A stretch of 64,000 bases of DNA from Herbiconiux moechotypicola (GTDB lineage Bacteria > Actinomycetota > Actinomycetes > Actinomycetales > Microbacteriaceae). The translations under genes were made by a program, and so were the position numbers. Location: NCBI RefSeq assembly GCF_024979255.1, contig NZ_JANLCN010000007.1:62001-126000 (forward strand), written 5' to 3'. This document shows positions 1 through 10,746 of the stretch, in pieces. The notes under the pieces were generated by a model. That model was not told the origin of the DNA, made no database searches, and saw nothing but the letters and a program-made list of their open reading frames with translations. Every line of letters begins with the position of its first letter. The stretch's first letter is position 1.

Positions 1-1
1 G

Positions 2-571
2 ACCAAGGGACCCCGTCTCGGCGGCGGACCGGCGCACGAGCGCCTTCTGCTCGCCAACCTGGCTGCCGCTCTGTTCACCCACAAGAGCATCAAGACCACC
101 GAGACCAAGGCGAAGCGGATGCGTCCGCTGGCCGAGCGCCTCATCACCTTCGCCAAGCGCGGTGACCTGCACGCCCGTCGTCGCGTGCTCGCGGTGATCG
201 GCGACAAGGCCGTCGTGCACGAGCTCTTCACCGAGATCGCCCCGCTCGTCGCGGAGCGCGACGGTGGCTACACCCGCATCACCAAGCTCGGCTTCCGCAA
301 GGGCGACAACGCCTCGATGGTGCAGATCGAGCTCGTGCTCGAGCCCGTCGTGGCCAAGAGCAAGCCGGCCGCCAAGGCCGCCGCTCCGGCTGCGCCCGCC
401 GAGGAGGTCGTCGAGGAGGCTCCTGTCGAGGAGACCGCCGCCGACGAGGCTCCCGCGGAGGAGACCGACGCTGCGGAGACCGAGGCTGCTGAGGCCGAGG
501 CGACCGAGCCCGAGGCTGAGGCCGCGGCCGACGAGGCTCCCGCCGAGACCGAGGAGAAGGACGCCAAGTAG
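2..571 (+). CDS. rplQ: 50S ribosomal protein L17 (5' end outside window)
   Basis: The frame is open from the first bases of the window (reading [20 protein letters not shown]) to the TAG at 569-571, so the gene is cut at its 5' end by only a few codons. The N-terminal part matches the L17 core, a large-subunit protein near the exit tunnel. After the core comes an acidic Ala/Glu/Pro-rich tail of about 65 residues (from about residue 120), a lineage-specific extension common in high-GC Actinobacteria and probably disordered. It would be the last gene of the rpsM-rpsK-rpoA-rplQ type operon lying to the left, and a strong hairpin follows the stop. Confidence 0.95.
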   Translation, partial: TKGPRLGGGPAHERLLLANLAAALFTHKSIKTTETKAKRMRPLAERLITFAKRGDLHARRRVLAVIGDKAVVHELFTEIAPLVAERDGGYTRITKLGFRKGDNASMVQIELVLEPVVAKSKPAAKAAAPAAPAEEVVEEAPVEETAADEAPAEETDAAETEAAEAEATEPEAEAAADEAPAETEEKDAK

Positions 572-587
572 CGTCCCGCCCCACCGC

Positions 588-626
588 ACGACGGCCCCGC
601 ATCCGAGAGGATGACGGGGCCGTCGT
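588..626 (+). terminator. hairpin terminator after rplQ
   Basis: A perfect 12-bp inverted repeat (588-599 with 615-626) encloses a short inner stem of CATCC/GGATG. It starts 16 nt after the rplQ stop and ends just before truA, so it should end the ribosomal operon. There is no clear U-tract, which is usual in high-GC actinobacteria. Confidence 0.75.
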
Positions 627-632
627 CGTAGG

Positions 633-1523
633 ATGGCACGCGTGATCGACGCGCCGGGCCTCCACCGCATCCGGCTCGACCTGGCCTACGACGGCACCGC
701 CTTCTCGGGCTGGGCCCGGCAGCCGGGTCTGCGCACGGTGCAGGGTGTAGTCGAAGAGGTGCTCGCGACGCTCTTCCGCCGGCATCCGCCCGCGCCGCTC
801 GTGACGGTCGCCGGGCGCACCGACGCGGGCGTGCACGCGAGCGGCCAGGTGGCCCACCTCGACCTCGGCGAGGTCGCGTTGGAGAGTCTCGCCCGCCGGA
901 GCGACGGCCGGGCGCTCCCTCCGGAAGCCCTGGCGCGCATCCTGGAGAGCCGGATGAACGGGGTGCTGGGCGCCGACTCCGACGTGGTGGTGCACCGCAG
1001 CTCGCTCGCCCCCGCGGGCTTCGACGCCCGGTTCTCGGCGGTGTGGCGGCGCTACGAGTACCGGGTCGCCGACCCGCGCACCCCCCGTGACCCGCTCACG
1101 CGGCATCGGGTGGTGCGGCACCCGGCCGAGCTCGACGTGGAGGCGATGGACGTGGCCGCCGCCGCCCTGCTCGGGCTGCACGACTACGGCAGCTTCTGCA
1201 AGCCGCGCGAGGGCTCGACCACGATCCGCACCCTGCAGGCGTTCCGGTGGCGACGCGATGGGTCGGGCGTGCTCGTCGCGCAGCTGCAGGCCGACGCCTT
1301 CTGTCACAGCATGGTGCGCGCCCTGGTCGGCTCGACCGTGGCGGTGGGCGCGGGAACGCTCAGCGGGGAGGAGCTGGTCGCGCTTCGCGATGCCGCAGAG
1401 CGCACCAGCCGCTTCCTGGTGATGCCCGCGAAGGGTCTGGTGCTCACCGAGGTGGGCTACCCCGACGACGAGGAACTCGGGATACGGGCCGAGCAGACGA
1501 GGGCGCGTCGCGAGCTCGGTTGA
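633..1523 (+). CDS. truA: tRNA pseudouridine(38-40) synthase TruA
   Basis: TruA converts uridines 38-40 of the tRNA anticodon stem to pseudouridine. The 296-residue product has LDLAYDGTAFSGWARQPG near the N-terminus and the catalytic loop GRTDAGVHASGQVAH, whose Asp is the family nucleophile. C-terminal TruA elements (CHSMVRALVGSTVAVG) are also present, so it is full length. ATG 633 is used here. A -10-like TAGGAT at 629-634 overlaps it and lies 7 nt before an in-frame GTG at 642, so a leaderless start at 642, three codons shorter, is also possible. It is separated from rplQ by the terminator. Confidence 0.93.
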   Translation: MARVIDAPGLHRIRLDLAYDGTAFSGWARQPGLRTVQGVVEEVLATLFRRHPPAPLVTVAGRTDAGVHASGQVAHLDLGEVALESLARRSDGRALPPEALARILESRMNGVLGADSDVVVHRSSLAPAGFDARFSAVWRRYEYRVADPRTPRDPLTRHRVVRHPAELDVEAMDVAAAALLGLHDYGSFCKPREGSTTIRTLQAFRWRRDGSGVLVAQLQADAFCHSMVRALVGSTVAVGAGTLSGEELVALRDAAERTSRFLVMPAKGLVLTEVGYPDDEELGIRAEQTRARRELG

Positions 1524-1685
1524 CCGCCGGGGTGGTATCGCGTATTCTCTTTCTTTGGTGTGCGTGCTTTGCTGCGCGTGCATCCGATGTTGAGCCCTCC
1601 ACTGGGGCGTTCCCGGCCATCGGCCGCGAACTCCTCCCGGAGCGGGATTCACGAACTCCTCACTCGAACAGAAAGCAGCACTACT
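1520..1685 (+). promoter_or_regulatory. rplM-rpsI promoter and leader
   Basis: TTGACC (1520-1525), a 17-nt spacer and TATTCT (1543-1548) form a near-consensus housekeeping sigma promoter that overlaps the end of truA. This leaves a 5' leader of about 130 nt before the rplM GTG at 1686, longer than usual for this window. GC-rich inverted segments in the leader (CGGCC/GGCCG around 1617-1626, CTCC/GGAG around 1630-1645) could fold, so L13-type autoregulation is possible but not shown. Confidence 0.6.
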
Positions 1686-2132
1686 GTGACGCGCACCTAC
1701 ACCCCGAAGGCCAGTGAGATCCAGCGCGGCTGGGTCGTCATCGACGCCACCGACGTCGTTCTCGGCCGCCTGGCCAGCCACGCCGCCGCCATCCTCCGCG
1801 GCAAGAACAAGGCCACCTTCACCCCGCACATGGACATGGGCGACTTCGTCATCATCGTGAACGCCGACAAGGTGGCGCTCACCGGTGCGAAGGCCGCGCA
1901 GAAGAAGGCCTACCGTCACTCGGGCTACCCGGGTGGTCTCAAGGCGGTCGGTTACGCCGAGCTGCTCGAGAAGAACCCCGAGCGCGCGGTCGAGAAGGCC
2001 ATCCGCGGCATGCTCCCCAAGACCGCCCTCGGTCGCGACCAGTTCCGCAAGCTCAAGGTGTACGCCGGCGCCGAGCACCCGCACGCCGCGCAGCAGCCCA
2101 CCCCGTACACCCTCGACCAGGTCGCCCAGTAG
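1686..2132 (+). CDS. rplM: 50S ribosomal protein L13
   Basis: The 148-residue product is the early-assembling large-subunit protein L13. It begins (V)[15 protein letters not shown] and carries the family core [17 protein letters not shown] and [18 protein letters not shown]. The GTG at 1686 is chosen because it gives the normal length. The frame stays open upstream to 1560 but that part has no family similarity and lies inside the leader. It is cotranscribed with rpsI, whose start is 46 nt downstream, the standard rplM-rpsI pair. Confidence 0.95.
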   Translation: MTRTYTPKASEIQRGWVVIDATDVVLGRLASHAAAILRGKNKATFTPHMDMGDFVIIVNADKVALTGAKAAQKKAYRHSGYPGGLKAVGYAELLEKNPERAVEKAIRGMLPKTALGRDQFRKLKVYAGAEHPHAAQQPTPYTLDQVAQ

Positions 2133-2178
2133 CGTCCCGCGTTCGCTCAGAGACTCAGACAACAAAGGACTTATCACC

Positions 2179-2664
2179 GTGGCGAAGATCGCAGACCAGA
2201 TTGACGTGGCTCCCGAGAGCTACTCCACCGAGACCCCGGCCGAAGAGGCGCCCCGTGCGCCCCGCGCCGTCCTGAACGTGTCCGGCGGTGCCGTCGGCCG
2301 TCGCAAGCAGGCCATCGCCCGCGTGCGCCTCGTGCCCGGCGCCGGCACCCTCACGGTCAACGGCCGTGAGTTCGCGGACTACTTCCCGAACAAGCTGCAC
2401 CAGCAGCTCATCACCGACCCCTTCAAGGTGCTCGACCTCATCGGCTCCTACGACGTGGTCGCGAAGATCACCGGCGGCGGCCCCTCGGGCCAGGCGGGCG
2501 CCCTGCGCCTCGCCATCGCGCGCGCTCTCAACGAGATCGACCGCGAGAACAACCGCCCGCAGCTGAAGAAGGCCGGCTTCCTCACCCGTGACGCCCGCGT
2601 CATCGAGCGCAAGAAGGCCGGTCTCAAGAAGGCGCGCAAGGCCTCGCAGTTCTCGAAGCGCTGA
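2179..2664 (+). CDS. rpsI: 30S ribosomal protein S9
   Basis: The 161-residue product is S9, whose C-terminal tail reaches the ribosomal P site. The core starts at about residue 38 ([19 protein letters not shown]) and ends in the diagnostic basic tail finishing QFSKR. An N-terminal extension of about 35 residues rich in Glu/Pro/Ala precedes the core, as in other actinobacterial S9 proteins. GTG 2179 is preceded by AAAGGA at 2164-2169. It is the second gene of the rplM operon. Confidence 0.95.
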   Translation: MAKIADQIDVAPESYSTETPAEEAPRAPRAVLNVSGGAVGRRKQAIARVRLVPGAGTLTVNGREFADYFPNKLHQQLITDPFKVLDLIGSYDVVAKITGGGPSGQAGALRLAIARALNEIDRENNRPQLKKAGFLTRDARVIERKKAGLKKARKASQFSKR

Positions 2665-2678
2665 TCGCACTTCGGCTC

Positions 2679-2690
2679 TACGCTTAGCCT
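2679..2690 (+). promoter_or_regulatory. leaderless -10 box of glmM
   Basis: TACGCT at 2679-2684 ends 6 nt before the glmM ATG at 2691. That spacing puts the transcription start on or next to the A of the start codon, and there is no Shine-Dalgarno sequence, so glmM mRNA is probably leaderless. Confidence 0.5.
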
Positions 2691-4055
2691 ATGGCTCGCC
2701 TTTTCGGCACCGACGGGGTGCGTGGGCTCGCGAACCAGGACGTCACCGCAGACCTCGCCTTGCGCATCGCGCAGGCGGGGTCGCGGGTTCTGGGCGCGGC
2801 CGCCCGTGACGCCGGGCGGCGCCCGGTCGCGGTGGTCGCGCGCGACCCCCGCCAGTCCGGCGACTTCATCGCCGCCGCCGTCTCGGCCGGGTTCGCCGCG
2901 TCCGGCGTCGACGTGCTCGACGCGGGCGTGCTGCCCACCCCCGCCGCCGCCTTCCTGATCGCCGACATCGGCGCCGACTTCGGCGTCGTCATCTCGGCCT
3001 CCCACAACCCGGCGCCCGACAACGGCATCAAGTTCTTCGCGTCGGGCGGCACCAAGCTGCCCGACGACGTGGAGCTGTCGATCGAAGCGGCGCTCGAGCA
3101 TCCGCCCCTCGCGCCCACCGGCGCCGGCATCGGCCGCATCCGCCGTTTCGCCGACGCAGAAGATCGCTACGTGGTGCACCTGCTCACCACCCTCACGCAC
3201 CGTCTCGACGGGTTGCACGTGGTGCTCGACTGCGCCCACGGCGCCGCCGCCGGCGTCTCACCCGAGGCGTTCAGCCAGGCCGGCGCCCGCATCACCGTCA
3301 TCGGCAACGATCCCGACGGCATGAACATCAACGACGGCGTGGGGTCGACTCACCTGGCGAAGCTCGCCGAGGCCGTGCTGGCCGCGGGAGCCGACGTCGG
3401 CATCGCCCACGACGGCGACGCCGACCGCTGCCTGGCGGTCGACGCCGAGGGCCGCATCGTGGACGGTGACCAGATCATGGCGATCCTGGCGATCGCCCAG
3501 GCCGAGCGCGGCGCGCTCCGCCAGGACACGCTCGTCGCGACCGTCATGTCGAACCTCGGGCTGCGCGTGGCGATGGCCCAGCACGGCATCACGATGCTCG
3601 AGACCAAGGTGGGCGACCGCTACGTGCTCGAGGCCATCAACGAGAAGAAGCTGAGCCTCGGCGGTGAGCAGTCGGGGCACATCGTGTTCGCCGACCACGC
3701 CACCACCGGCGACGGCATCCTCACCGGTCTGCAACTGCTCAGCCGCATGGCGGCCACGCGCAAGAGCCTGGCCGAGCTCGCCGGCGTGATGAAGGTCTAC
3801 CCGCAGACGCTCGTGAACGTGCGCGGCGTCGATCGCGACGGAGTGGCGAACGACACCGTGCTGGCCGCCGCCGTGGCCGAGGCCGAGGCCGATCTCGGTG
3901 AGACCGGCCGCGTGCTGCTGCGCCCCTCGGGCACCGAGCCGCTCGTGCGCGTGATGGTGGAGGCGGGCGACCAGGCCACGGCCGACCGCATCGCCGAGTC
4001 GCTCGCCGAGGTGGTGCGCCAGCGCCTCTCCACCGGTGTGGAGCAGTTCGGCTGA
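2691..4055 (+). CDS. glmM: phosphoglucosamine mutase
   Basis: GlmM interconverts glucosamine-6-phosphate and glucosamine-1-phosphate on the way to UDP-GlcNAc and peptidoglycan. The 454-residue protein has the N-terminal [14 protein letters not shown] signature, the active-site loop [18 protein letters not shown] with the phosphorylated Ser at residue 104, the metal-binding DGDADRC motif and the C-terminal phosphate-binding [14 protein letters not shown]. Length and all four domains are normal. It sits close to glmS, which supplies its substrate, although coaA lies between them on the other strand. Confidence 0.97.
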   Translation: MARLFGTDGVRGLANQDVTADLALRIAQAGSRVLGAAARDAGRRPVAVVARDPRQSGDFIAAAVSAGFAASGVDVLDAGVLPTPAAAFLIADIGADFGVVISASHNPAPDNGIKFFASGGTKLPDDVELSIEAALEHPPLAPTGAGIGRIRRFADAEDRYVVHLLTTLTHRLDGLHVVLDCAHGAAAGVSPEAFSQAGARITVIGNDPDGMNINDGVGSTHLAKLAEAVLAAGADVGIAHDGDADRCLAVDAEGRIVDGDQIMAILAIAQAERGALRQDTLVATVMSNLGLRVAMAQHGITMLETKVGDRYVLEAINEKKLSLGGEQSGHIVFADHATTGDGILTGLQLLSRMAATRKSLAELAGVMKVYPQTLVNVRGVDRDGVANDTVLAAAVAEAEADLGETGRVLLRPSGTEPLVRVMVEAGDQATADRIAESLAEVVRQRLSTGVEQFG

Positions 4056-4088
4056 TCCGCGGGGCGATCGCTCGGGCGACCGACAGGG

Positions 4089-5039
4089 CTAGAGCTTTCT
4101 CAGCAGCACCTTGCTGACCTTGTGGTCGGAGTCCTTGCGCAGCACCAGCGTGGCCCGTGAGCGGGTGGGGCGGATGTTCTCCATCAGGTTGGGCAGGTTG
4201 ATGGACTCCCAGATCGACCGGGCCGTGTCGCGCGCCTCGGTGTCGGACAGGCTCGCGTAGCGGTGGAAGTACGACTGCGGGTTGGCGAAGGCGCCGCGCT
4301 GCAGGTCGAGGAAGCGGCTGACGTACCAGTCGGCGATGTCGGGGGTGCGGGCGTCGACGTAGATGGAGAAGTCGAACAGGTCGCTCACCGCGAGCCGGTT
4401 GGCCGTCGGCGGCTGCAGCACGTTCAGCCCCTCCACGATGAGGATGTCGGGCTGTCGCACCACCACCTGCGCCTCGGGCACGATGTCGTAGCTGAGGTGG
4501 GAGTAGAACGGGGCGCGCACCTCGGGGTTGCCGCTCTTGACCGCGGTGACGAAGCGCAACAGCGCCCGCCGGTCGTACGACTCGGGGAAGCCCTTGCGCT
4601 GCATGAGACCGCGGCGGGCGAGCTCGGCGTTCGGCAGCAGGAACCCGTCGGTGGTGACGAGCTCGACGCGCGGGGTGTCCGACCAGCGGGCCAGCAGCTC
4701 GCGCAACAGGCGCGCGGTGGTCGACTTGCCGACAGCGACCGAGCCGGCGACGCCGATCACGAACGGCATCGACTTCGAGCGCTCGCCGAGGAAGTCGCTG
4801 GTGTCGCGGTGCAACCGCTTCGCGTTGGCCGCGTAGAGGTTGATGAGCCGGGCCAGCGGCAGGTAGACCTCGGTGACCTCGGTGAGGTCGAGCGGGTTGC
4901 CGAGACCGCGCAGCTGCACGATCTCGGTCTCCTGCAGGGGCAGCGGGGTCGACGGAGCCAGGGCGGCCCAGTGCGCCCGGTCGAACTCGCTGAACGGGCT
5001 GAACTGCGCGATTCCGGGGGTGGCGGCGGATTCGGGCAT
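4089..5039 (-). CDS. coaA: type I pantothenate kinase
   Basis: CoaA phosphorylates pantothenate, the first committed step of coenzyme A synthesis. The 316-residue product has the bacterial CoaA P-loop [17 protein letters not shown], the [10 protein letters not shown] segment and the C-terminal [15 protein letters not shown], all typical of the feedback-inhibited type I enzyme. It is convergent with glmM and divergent from glmS, with about 65 nt separating its ATG (5037-5039) from that of glmS. Confidence 0.95.
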   Translation of the reverse strand: MPESAATPGIAQFSPFSEFDRAHWAALAPSTPLPLQETEIVQLRGLGNPLDLTEVTEVYLPLARLINLYAANAKRLHRDTSDFLGERSKSMPFVIGVAGSVAVGKSTTARLLRELLARWSDTPRVELVTTDGFLLPNAELARRGLMQRKGFPESYDRRALLRFVTAVKSGNPEVRAPFYSHLSYDIVPEAQVVVRQPDILIVEGLNVLQPPTANRLAVSDLFDFSIYVDARTPDIADWYVSRFLDLQRGAFANPQSYFHRYASLSDTEARDTARSIWESINLPNLMENIRPTRSRATLVLRKDSDHKVSKVLLRKL

Positions 5040-5091
5040 AGGACTCCATCATGCCCGATCCACCTTCCAGGGTGGGCCCCGTCACCTCGGT

Positions 5092-5104
5092 TAGACTCGC
5101 TCGC
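5092..5104 (+). promoter_or_regulatory. leaderless -10 box of glmS
   Basis: TAGACT at 5092-5097 lies 7 nt before the glmS ATG (5105) with no Shine-Dalgarno sequence in between, predicting a leaderless transcript and therefore no room for a glmS ribozyme leader. Confidence 0.5.
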
Positions 5105-6952
<1,848 letters not shown>

Positions 6953-6955
6953 TCG

Positions 6956-7315
6956 ATGATCGTGGGTGTGGGGGTCGACCTGGTCGACGTGGCCCGCTTC
7001 ACGCGGGCGCTCAAGCGCACCCCGAAGCTGCGCGAGAGGCTGTTCGCCGAGAGCGAACGCGACCTCCCGGTGCGCTCGCTCGCCGCGCGCTTCGCCGCGA
7101 AGGAGGCGCTCATCAAGGCGGTCGGCCACTCCACAGAGTTCCGCTGGCACGACATGGCGGTGGTCTCCGACGAGCACCGCAACCCGGGCTTCGCCGTGAG
7201 CGGGGGAGTGGCGGCGGCGCTCGCCGAGATCGGCGCCACCCGGGTGCACCTCAGCATGAGCCACGACGGCGGCAACGCGATGGCGTTCGTGGTGGCCGAG
7301 GGGGATGCGCGGTGA
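6956..7315 (+). CDS. acpS: holo-[acyl-carrier-protein] synthase
   Basis: AcpS transfers 4'-phosphopantetheine from CoA to acyl carrier protein, switching on fatty-acid synthesis. The 119-residue product has both family signatures, [12 protein letters not shown] with the Mg-binding Asp and [11 protein letters not shown] with the Lys/Glu pair. It begins 3 nt after the glmS stop, and its TGA overlaps the GTG of the first racemase gene. The NAD(P)H-hydrate epimerase/dehydratase gene that often sits here in relatives is absent. Confidence 0.95.
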   Translation: MIVGVGVDLVDVARFTRALKRTPKLRERLFAESERDLPVRSLAARFAAKEALIKAVGHSTEFRWHDMAVVSDEHRNPGFAVSGGVAAALAEIGATRVHLSMSHDGGNAMAFVVAEGDAR

Positions 7316-8460
7316 GCGGCGCGCAGTCGCCGGCGGTCCCCGCACTCCGCCGTGCGCACATCGACCATGCCGCCCTCGCGGCGAACCTCCGCCACGTGCT
7401 CGACACGGTGCGGCCGGCGGCGGTGATGGCCGTGGTGAAGGCCGACGCCTACGGTCACGGCGCCGTCGAGGTGGCCCGCACGGCAGTCGCGGCGGGTGCG
7501 GAGTGGCTCGGCGTGGCCGACGTCGACGAAGCGCTCGCGCTCCGCGACGCCGGCATCGAGGCGCCGGTGCTCGCGTGGCTGCACGGCCCCGATCCCGACT
7601 TCGCCGAGGCGGTCGCGCGCGACGTGACCCTCGGAATCAGCACCGCCGGGCAGCTCGCCCGGGCGGTCGCGGCCGGCGCACCCGAGGCTCCAGCCCGGGT
7701 GCACCTCAAGGTCGACACGGGGCTGGGCCGCAACGGTCTCGGCCGGGAGGAGTGGCGCACGGTCTTCGAAGCCGCAGCCGCCGCCGAGGCGGCCGGGCGC
7801 ATCCGGGTGGAGGGCCTGTTCAGCCACCTCTCCGGAGCGAGCCCTGACGACGATCTCGCCCAGCTCGCGGCCTTCGAGGAGGCGACGTCGCTGGCCCGCT
7901 CGCTCGGGCTAGACCCTGGGCTGCGGCACCTCGCGTCGACCGCCGGCGCGCTCAGCCTGCCCGCGACCAGGCTCGACCTGGTGCGCCTGGGCATCGGCCT
8001 CTACGGGCATTCGCCGTTCGACGACCGCACCGCCGCCGAGCTCGGGCTGGTGCCCGCCATGCGCCTGGAGAGCCGCCTCATCTCGGTGAAGCACGTCGCC
8101 GCAGGCACCGGCGTCTCGTACGGCTACACCCACCACGTGGAGCGGGACTCGTGGCTCGGGCTGGTGCCCCTCGGCTACGCCGATGGCATCCCCCGGCACG
8201 TCTCGAACACCGGCTCGGTGTGGGTGGGCGGCCGCGTGCATCCGATCGTCGGGCGCGTGGCGATGGACCAGTTCGTGGTGGAGCTCGGTGAGCACGAGGC
8301 CCGGGTGGGCGATCGCGTGGTGCTCTTCGGCGACCCGTCGGCGCCGGAGGCCGCCCCCGAGCGCTACCCCGGAGCAGACGACTGGGCGCGGGCCGCCTCG
8401 ACCATCACGTGGGAGATCGTGACGAGACTCGGCCGGCGCGTGGAACGGGTGCACTCGTGA
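7312..8460 (+). CDS. alr: alanine racemase family protein, copy 1
   Basis: This is a PLP-dependent fold-type III racemase of 382 residues, expected to make D-Ala for peptidoglycan. It has [10 protein letters not shown] with the PLP Lys at residue 43, the catalytic SYG Tyr at residue 270, [12 protein letters not shown] with the PLP-contacting Arg, and [11 protein letters not shown]. The C-terminal site that is normally TI(N)YE reads TITWE, so the inner-gate Tyr is Trp367. The usual HxANSA motif reads HLASTAG. GTG 7312 overlaps the acpS stop, and the stop overlaps the second copy. The enzyme class is sure; alanine specificity is likely but not certain. Confidence 0.9.
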   Translation: MSGAQSPAVPALRRAHIDHAALAANLRHVLDTVRPAAVMAVVKADAYGHGAVEVARTAVAAGAEWLGVADVDEALALRDAGIEAPVLAWLHGPDPDFAEAVARDVTLGISTAGQLARAVAAGAPEAPARVHLKVDTGLGRNGLGREEWRTVFEAAAAAEAAGRIRVEGLFSHLSGASPDDDLAQLAAFEEATSLARSLGLDPGLRHLASTAGALSLPATRLDLVRLGIGLYGHSPFDDRTAAELGLVPAMRLESRLISVKHVAAGTGVSYGYTHHVERDSWLGLVPLGYADGIPRHVSNTGSVWVGGRVHPIVGRVAMDQFVVELGEHEARVGDRVVLFGDPSAPEAAPERYPGADDWARAASTITWEIVTRLGRRVERVHS

Positions 8461-9587
8461 GCGGCGCGGCACCGCAGCGCGAGGCGCTGATCGACCTCGA
8501 CGCCTTCCGGCACAACGTGCGCACCCTCGCCGCCATCGCCCGCCCGGCCGAGACGATGCTGGCCGTGAAGGCCGACGCCTACGGTCACGGCATGGTGCCG
8601 CTCGCCCGGGCGGCGCTCGAGGCCGGTGCGAGCTCGCTCGCCGTGCTCGACATCCCGGCGGCGCTCGCGCTGCGCGAGGCCGGCATCACCGCCCCGATCT
8701 TCGCCTGGATGCACGACCCCGACGCCCTCTTCGGCGCCGCCGCGGAGGCCGACATCGACCTCGGCGTCTCCGCCGTGTGGCAGCTCGACGCTATCGCGGC
8801 CGCGGCGGCGTCGCGGGCTCCCCGCGTGCACCTCAAGATCGACACCGGCCTGAGCCGCAACGGCGCGACCGAGGCCGACTGGCCGACGCTCGTCACCGCC
8901 GCCCTCCAGCACGACCGCGCCGGCGCCGTGCGGCTGCACGCCGCCTGGTCGCACCTCGCCGATGCCTCGCCCGCCGACGACGCCCTCGCGCTCGCCCGCC
9001 TGCGTACCGCGGTGCAGATCGCCGAGGGGCTCGGCGCCCGTTTCGAGCGACTGCACCTCGCGGCCAGTTCGGCGGGAATCCGCGAGCCCGAGGCGCGGCT
9101 CGACCTGGTGCGCTTCGGCATCGCCGCATACGGCATCTCGCCCTTCGACGACCAGACCGGTCGCGAGCTCGGGCTCCGCGGCGTCATGACCCTCCGTGCT
9201 CCCGTCGTCTCGACCAAGCGCGTGGGCGCGGGCCAGGGCATCTCGTACGGCCTCACCTACCGCACCGAGCGCGAGACCACGCTGGCTCTGGTGCCGCTGG
9301 GCTACGCCGACGGCGTGCCGCGCATCGCCTCCGGTGCGGGCGAGGTGTGGATCGCGGGTCGCCGCCACCCGATCGCCGGGCGCATCGCGATGGACCAGTT
9401 CGTCGTCGACATCGGTGACGATCCGGTGGAGGCGGGCGAGGAGGTCGTGGTGTTCGGCCCCGGTGACCGCGGCGAGCCCACCGCCGAGGAGTGGGCCGGT
9501 TACGCCGGAACCATCGGCGACGAGATCGTGGCGCGCGTCGGCGCGCGGGTGCAGCGGGTGTACCTGGGCGAGCAGGCGGTGCGATGA
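8457..9587 (+). CDS. alanine racemase family protein, copy 2
   Basis: This is a second fold-type III PLP racemase (376 residues) directly behind the first. The two are clearly homologous along their whole length but diverged. It keeps [10 protein letters not shown] (PLP Lys38), the ISYG Tyr264, LDLVRFGIAAYG and IAMDQFVVDIG, so it should be active. At the inner-gate Tyr position the sequence is TIGDE, giving Asp355, and the HxANSA motif reads HLAASSAG. The gate residue shapes substrate choice in this family, so this copy may racemise another amino acid, for example one used in the unusual D-amino-acid-containing group B peptidoglycan of Microbacteriaceae; that is inference. GTG 8457 overlaps the previous stop. 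Confidence 0.88.
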   Translation: MSGAAPQREALIDLDAFRHNVRTLAAIARPAETMLAVKADAYGHGMVPLARAALEAGASSLAVLDIPAALALREAGITAPIFAWMHDPDALFGAAAEADIDLGVSAVWQLDAIAAAAASRAPRVHLKIDTGLSRNGATEADWPTLVTAALQHDRAGAVRLHAAWSHLADASPADDALALARLRTAVQIAEGLGARFERLHLAASSAGIREPEARLDLVRFGIAAYGISPFDDQTGRELGLRGVMTLRAPVVSTKRVGAGQGISYGLTYRTERETTLALVPLGYADGVPRIASGAGEVWIAGRRHPIAGRIAMDQFVVDIGDDPVEAGEEVVVFGPGDRGEPTAEEWAGYAGTIGDEIVARVGARVQRVYLGEQAVR

Positions 9588-10087
9588 CGACCCCGGATGC
9601 GCCGGGCCGGCTCGGTGCGCTGGGCCCGGTGCTCGAGGTGGCCGACCCCGAGGAGATGCACGCCCTCGGCCTGTCGGTCGCCGAGCTGCTCGAGGCGGGC
9701 GACGTGGTGCTGCTCACCGGAGACCTGGGCGCGGGCAAGACCACCTTCACCCGCGGCCTCGGCGAGGGCCTGGGGGTGCGCGGCCCGGTGACGAGCCCCA
9801 CCTTCGTTCTGGCCCGCACGCATCCGTCGCTCGTGGGCGGCCCCGCGCTCGTGCACGTCGACGCCTACCGTCTCGGCAGCGCACTCGAGCTCGACGACCT
9901 CGACATCGACTTCGCCCGCTCGGTGGTGGTGGTGGAGTGGGGTGCAGGGCTGCTCGAGTCGCTGGTCGACTCCTATCTCTCCCTCGAGATCGACCGTCCG
10001 CACGGTGCAGGAGAGGCCGAGCCTGACGAGGCCCCGATCGAGCCGCGCACCGTGCGCATCGCGGGTCACGGTCCGCGCTGGACGTGA
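9584..10087 (+). CDS. tsaE: tRNA threonylcarbamoyladenosine biosynthesis ATPase TsaE
   Basis: TsaE is the ATPase of the TsaB-TsaD-TsaE machinery that makes t6A37 in ANN-decoding tRNAs. The 167-residue product has the P-loop LLTGDLGAGKTTFTRGLG (Lys52), PVTSPTFVLARTH and HVDAYRLGSALELDDLD, followed by the VVVEWGAGLLES segment. ATG 9584 overlaps the TGA of the second racemase gene, so it is translationally coupled. A C-terminal acidic stretch (about residues 142-155) is an unremarkable extension. Confidence 0.93.
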   Translation: MTTPDAPGRLGALGPVLEVADPEEMHALGLSVAELLEAGDVVLLTGDLGAGKTTFTRGLGEGLGVRGPVTSPTFVLARTHPSLVGGPALVHVDAYRLGSALELDDLDIDFARSVVVVEWGAGLLESLVDSYLSLEIDRPHGAGEAEPDEAPIEPRTVRIAGHGPRWT

Positions 10088-10125
10088 CCGTTCGCGCGAG
10101 CGGCCGGATGCGCACGAAGGTCGCG

Positions 10126-10137
10126 TAGGCTCGATCT
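10126..10137 (+). promoter_or_regulatory. leaderless -10 box of tsaB
   Basis: TAGGCT at 10126-10131 ends 6 nt before the tsaB GTG (10138) and there is no Shine-Dalgarno sequence. This suggests an internal leaderless promoter within the acpS-tsaD gene string. Confidence 0.5.
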
Positions 10138-10746
10138 GTGCTGCTCGCCCTCGACACCTCCGCCGGCTCCTCGGTCGCCGTGATCGACGGCGACCTGGTG
10201 CTTTCGGAGCTCTCCACCGAGGACACCATGCGCCACGCCGAGGTGATCGGCGAGCTCATCGCCGGAGCGCTGGGCGAGGCCGGGGTCGACGGCTCGCGCA
10301 TCCGCACCGTCGTCTCGGGCATGGGCCCCGGCCCGTTCACCGGTCTCCGGGTCGGCATCGCCGCGGCACGCGCCTTCGCCTGGGGCGTGGGCGCCGAACT
10401 GCTGCCCGCCACGAGCCACGACGCCGTGGCGTTCGGCGAGTGGGAGGCGGGGTTCCATGGGCCGTTGCTGGTGGTGACGGATGCGCGCCGTCGCGAGCTG
10501 TACTGGTCGAGCTATGACGTGGCCGAGTCGGGCATCGCACGCACCGACGGCCCGGCGCTGTGCAAGCCCGACGAGGTGCCGTACCCGGACTTCGAGCGTG
10601 TCGACGCCACCCAGGTGAGCGCGGGTGCGCTGGGGCGGCACGCCTGGGCCGAGCGGCAGCGCGGGGTGGTGGAGGAGTTCGGCGAGCCGCTCTACCTTCG
10701 CGCGCCCGACGTGACCGTGCCCGGTGCGCGGAAACGGGTGTCGTGA
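10138..10746 (+). CDS. tsaB: t6A biosynthesis protein TsaB
   Basis: TsaB is the non-catalytic ASKHA-fold partner that dimerises with TsaD. The 202-residue product starts (V)[16 protein letters not shown] and has the conserved [23 protein letters not shown] segment. The protein is short at its C-terminus compared with the about 230 residues of enterobacterial TsaB, as usual in actinobacteria. The GTG at 10138 follows the TAGGCT box, and the stop codon overlaps the ATG of the rimI-tsaD fusion (TGATG). Confidence 0.93.
   Translation: MLLALDTSAGSSVAVIDGDLVLSELSTEDTMRHAEVIGELIAGALGEAGVDGSRIRTVVSGMGPGPFTGLRVGIAAARAFAWGVGAELLPATSHDAVAFGEWEAGFHGPLLVVTDARRRELYWSSYDVAESGIARTDGPALCKPDEVPYPDFERVDATQVSAGALGRHAWAERQRGVVEEFGEPLYLRAPDVTVPGARKRVS

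Noticed and set aside
5040-5104. glmS ribozyme/riboswitch
   Set aside because: The space between coaA and glmS is only 65 nt and the -10 box lies 7 nt from the glmS ATG, leaving no leader.
7312-9587. The two racemase genes as one broken gene or a recent perfect duplication
   Set aside because: Each is full length with all catalytic motifs and the two are well diverged, so they are an old tandem pair.
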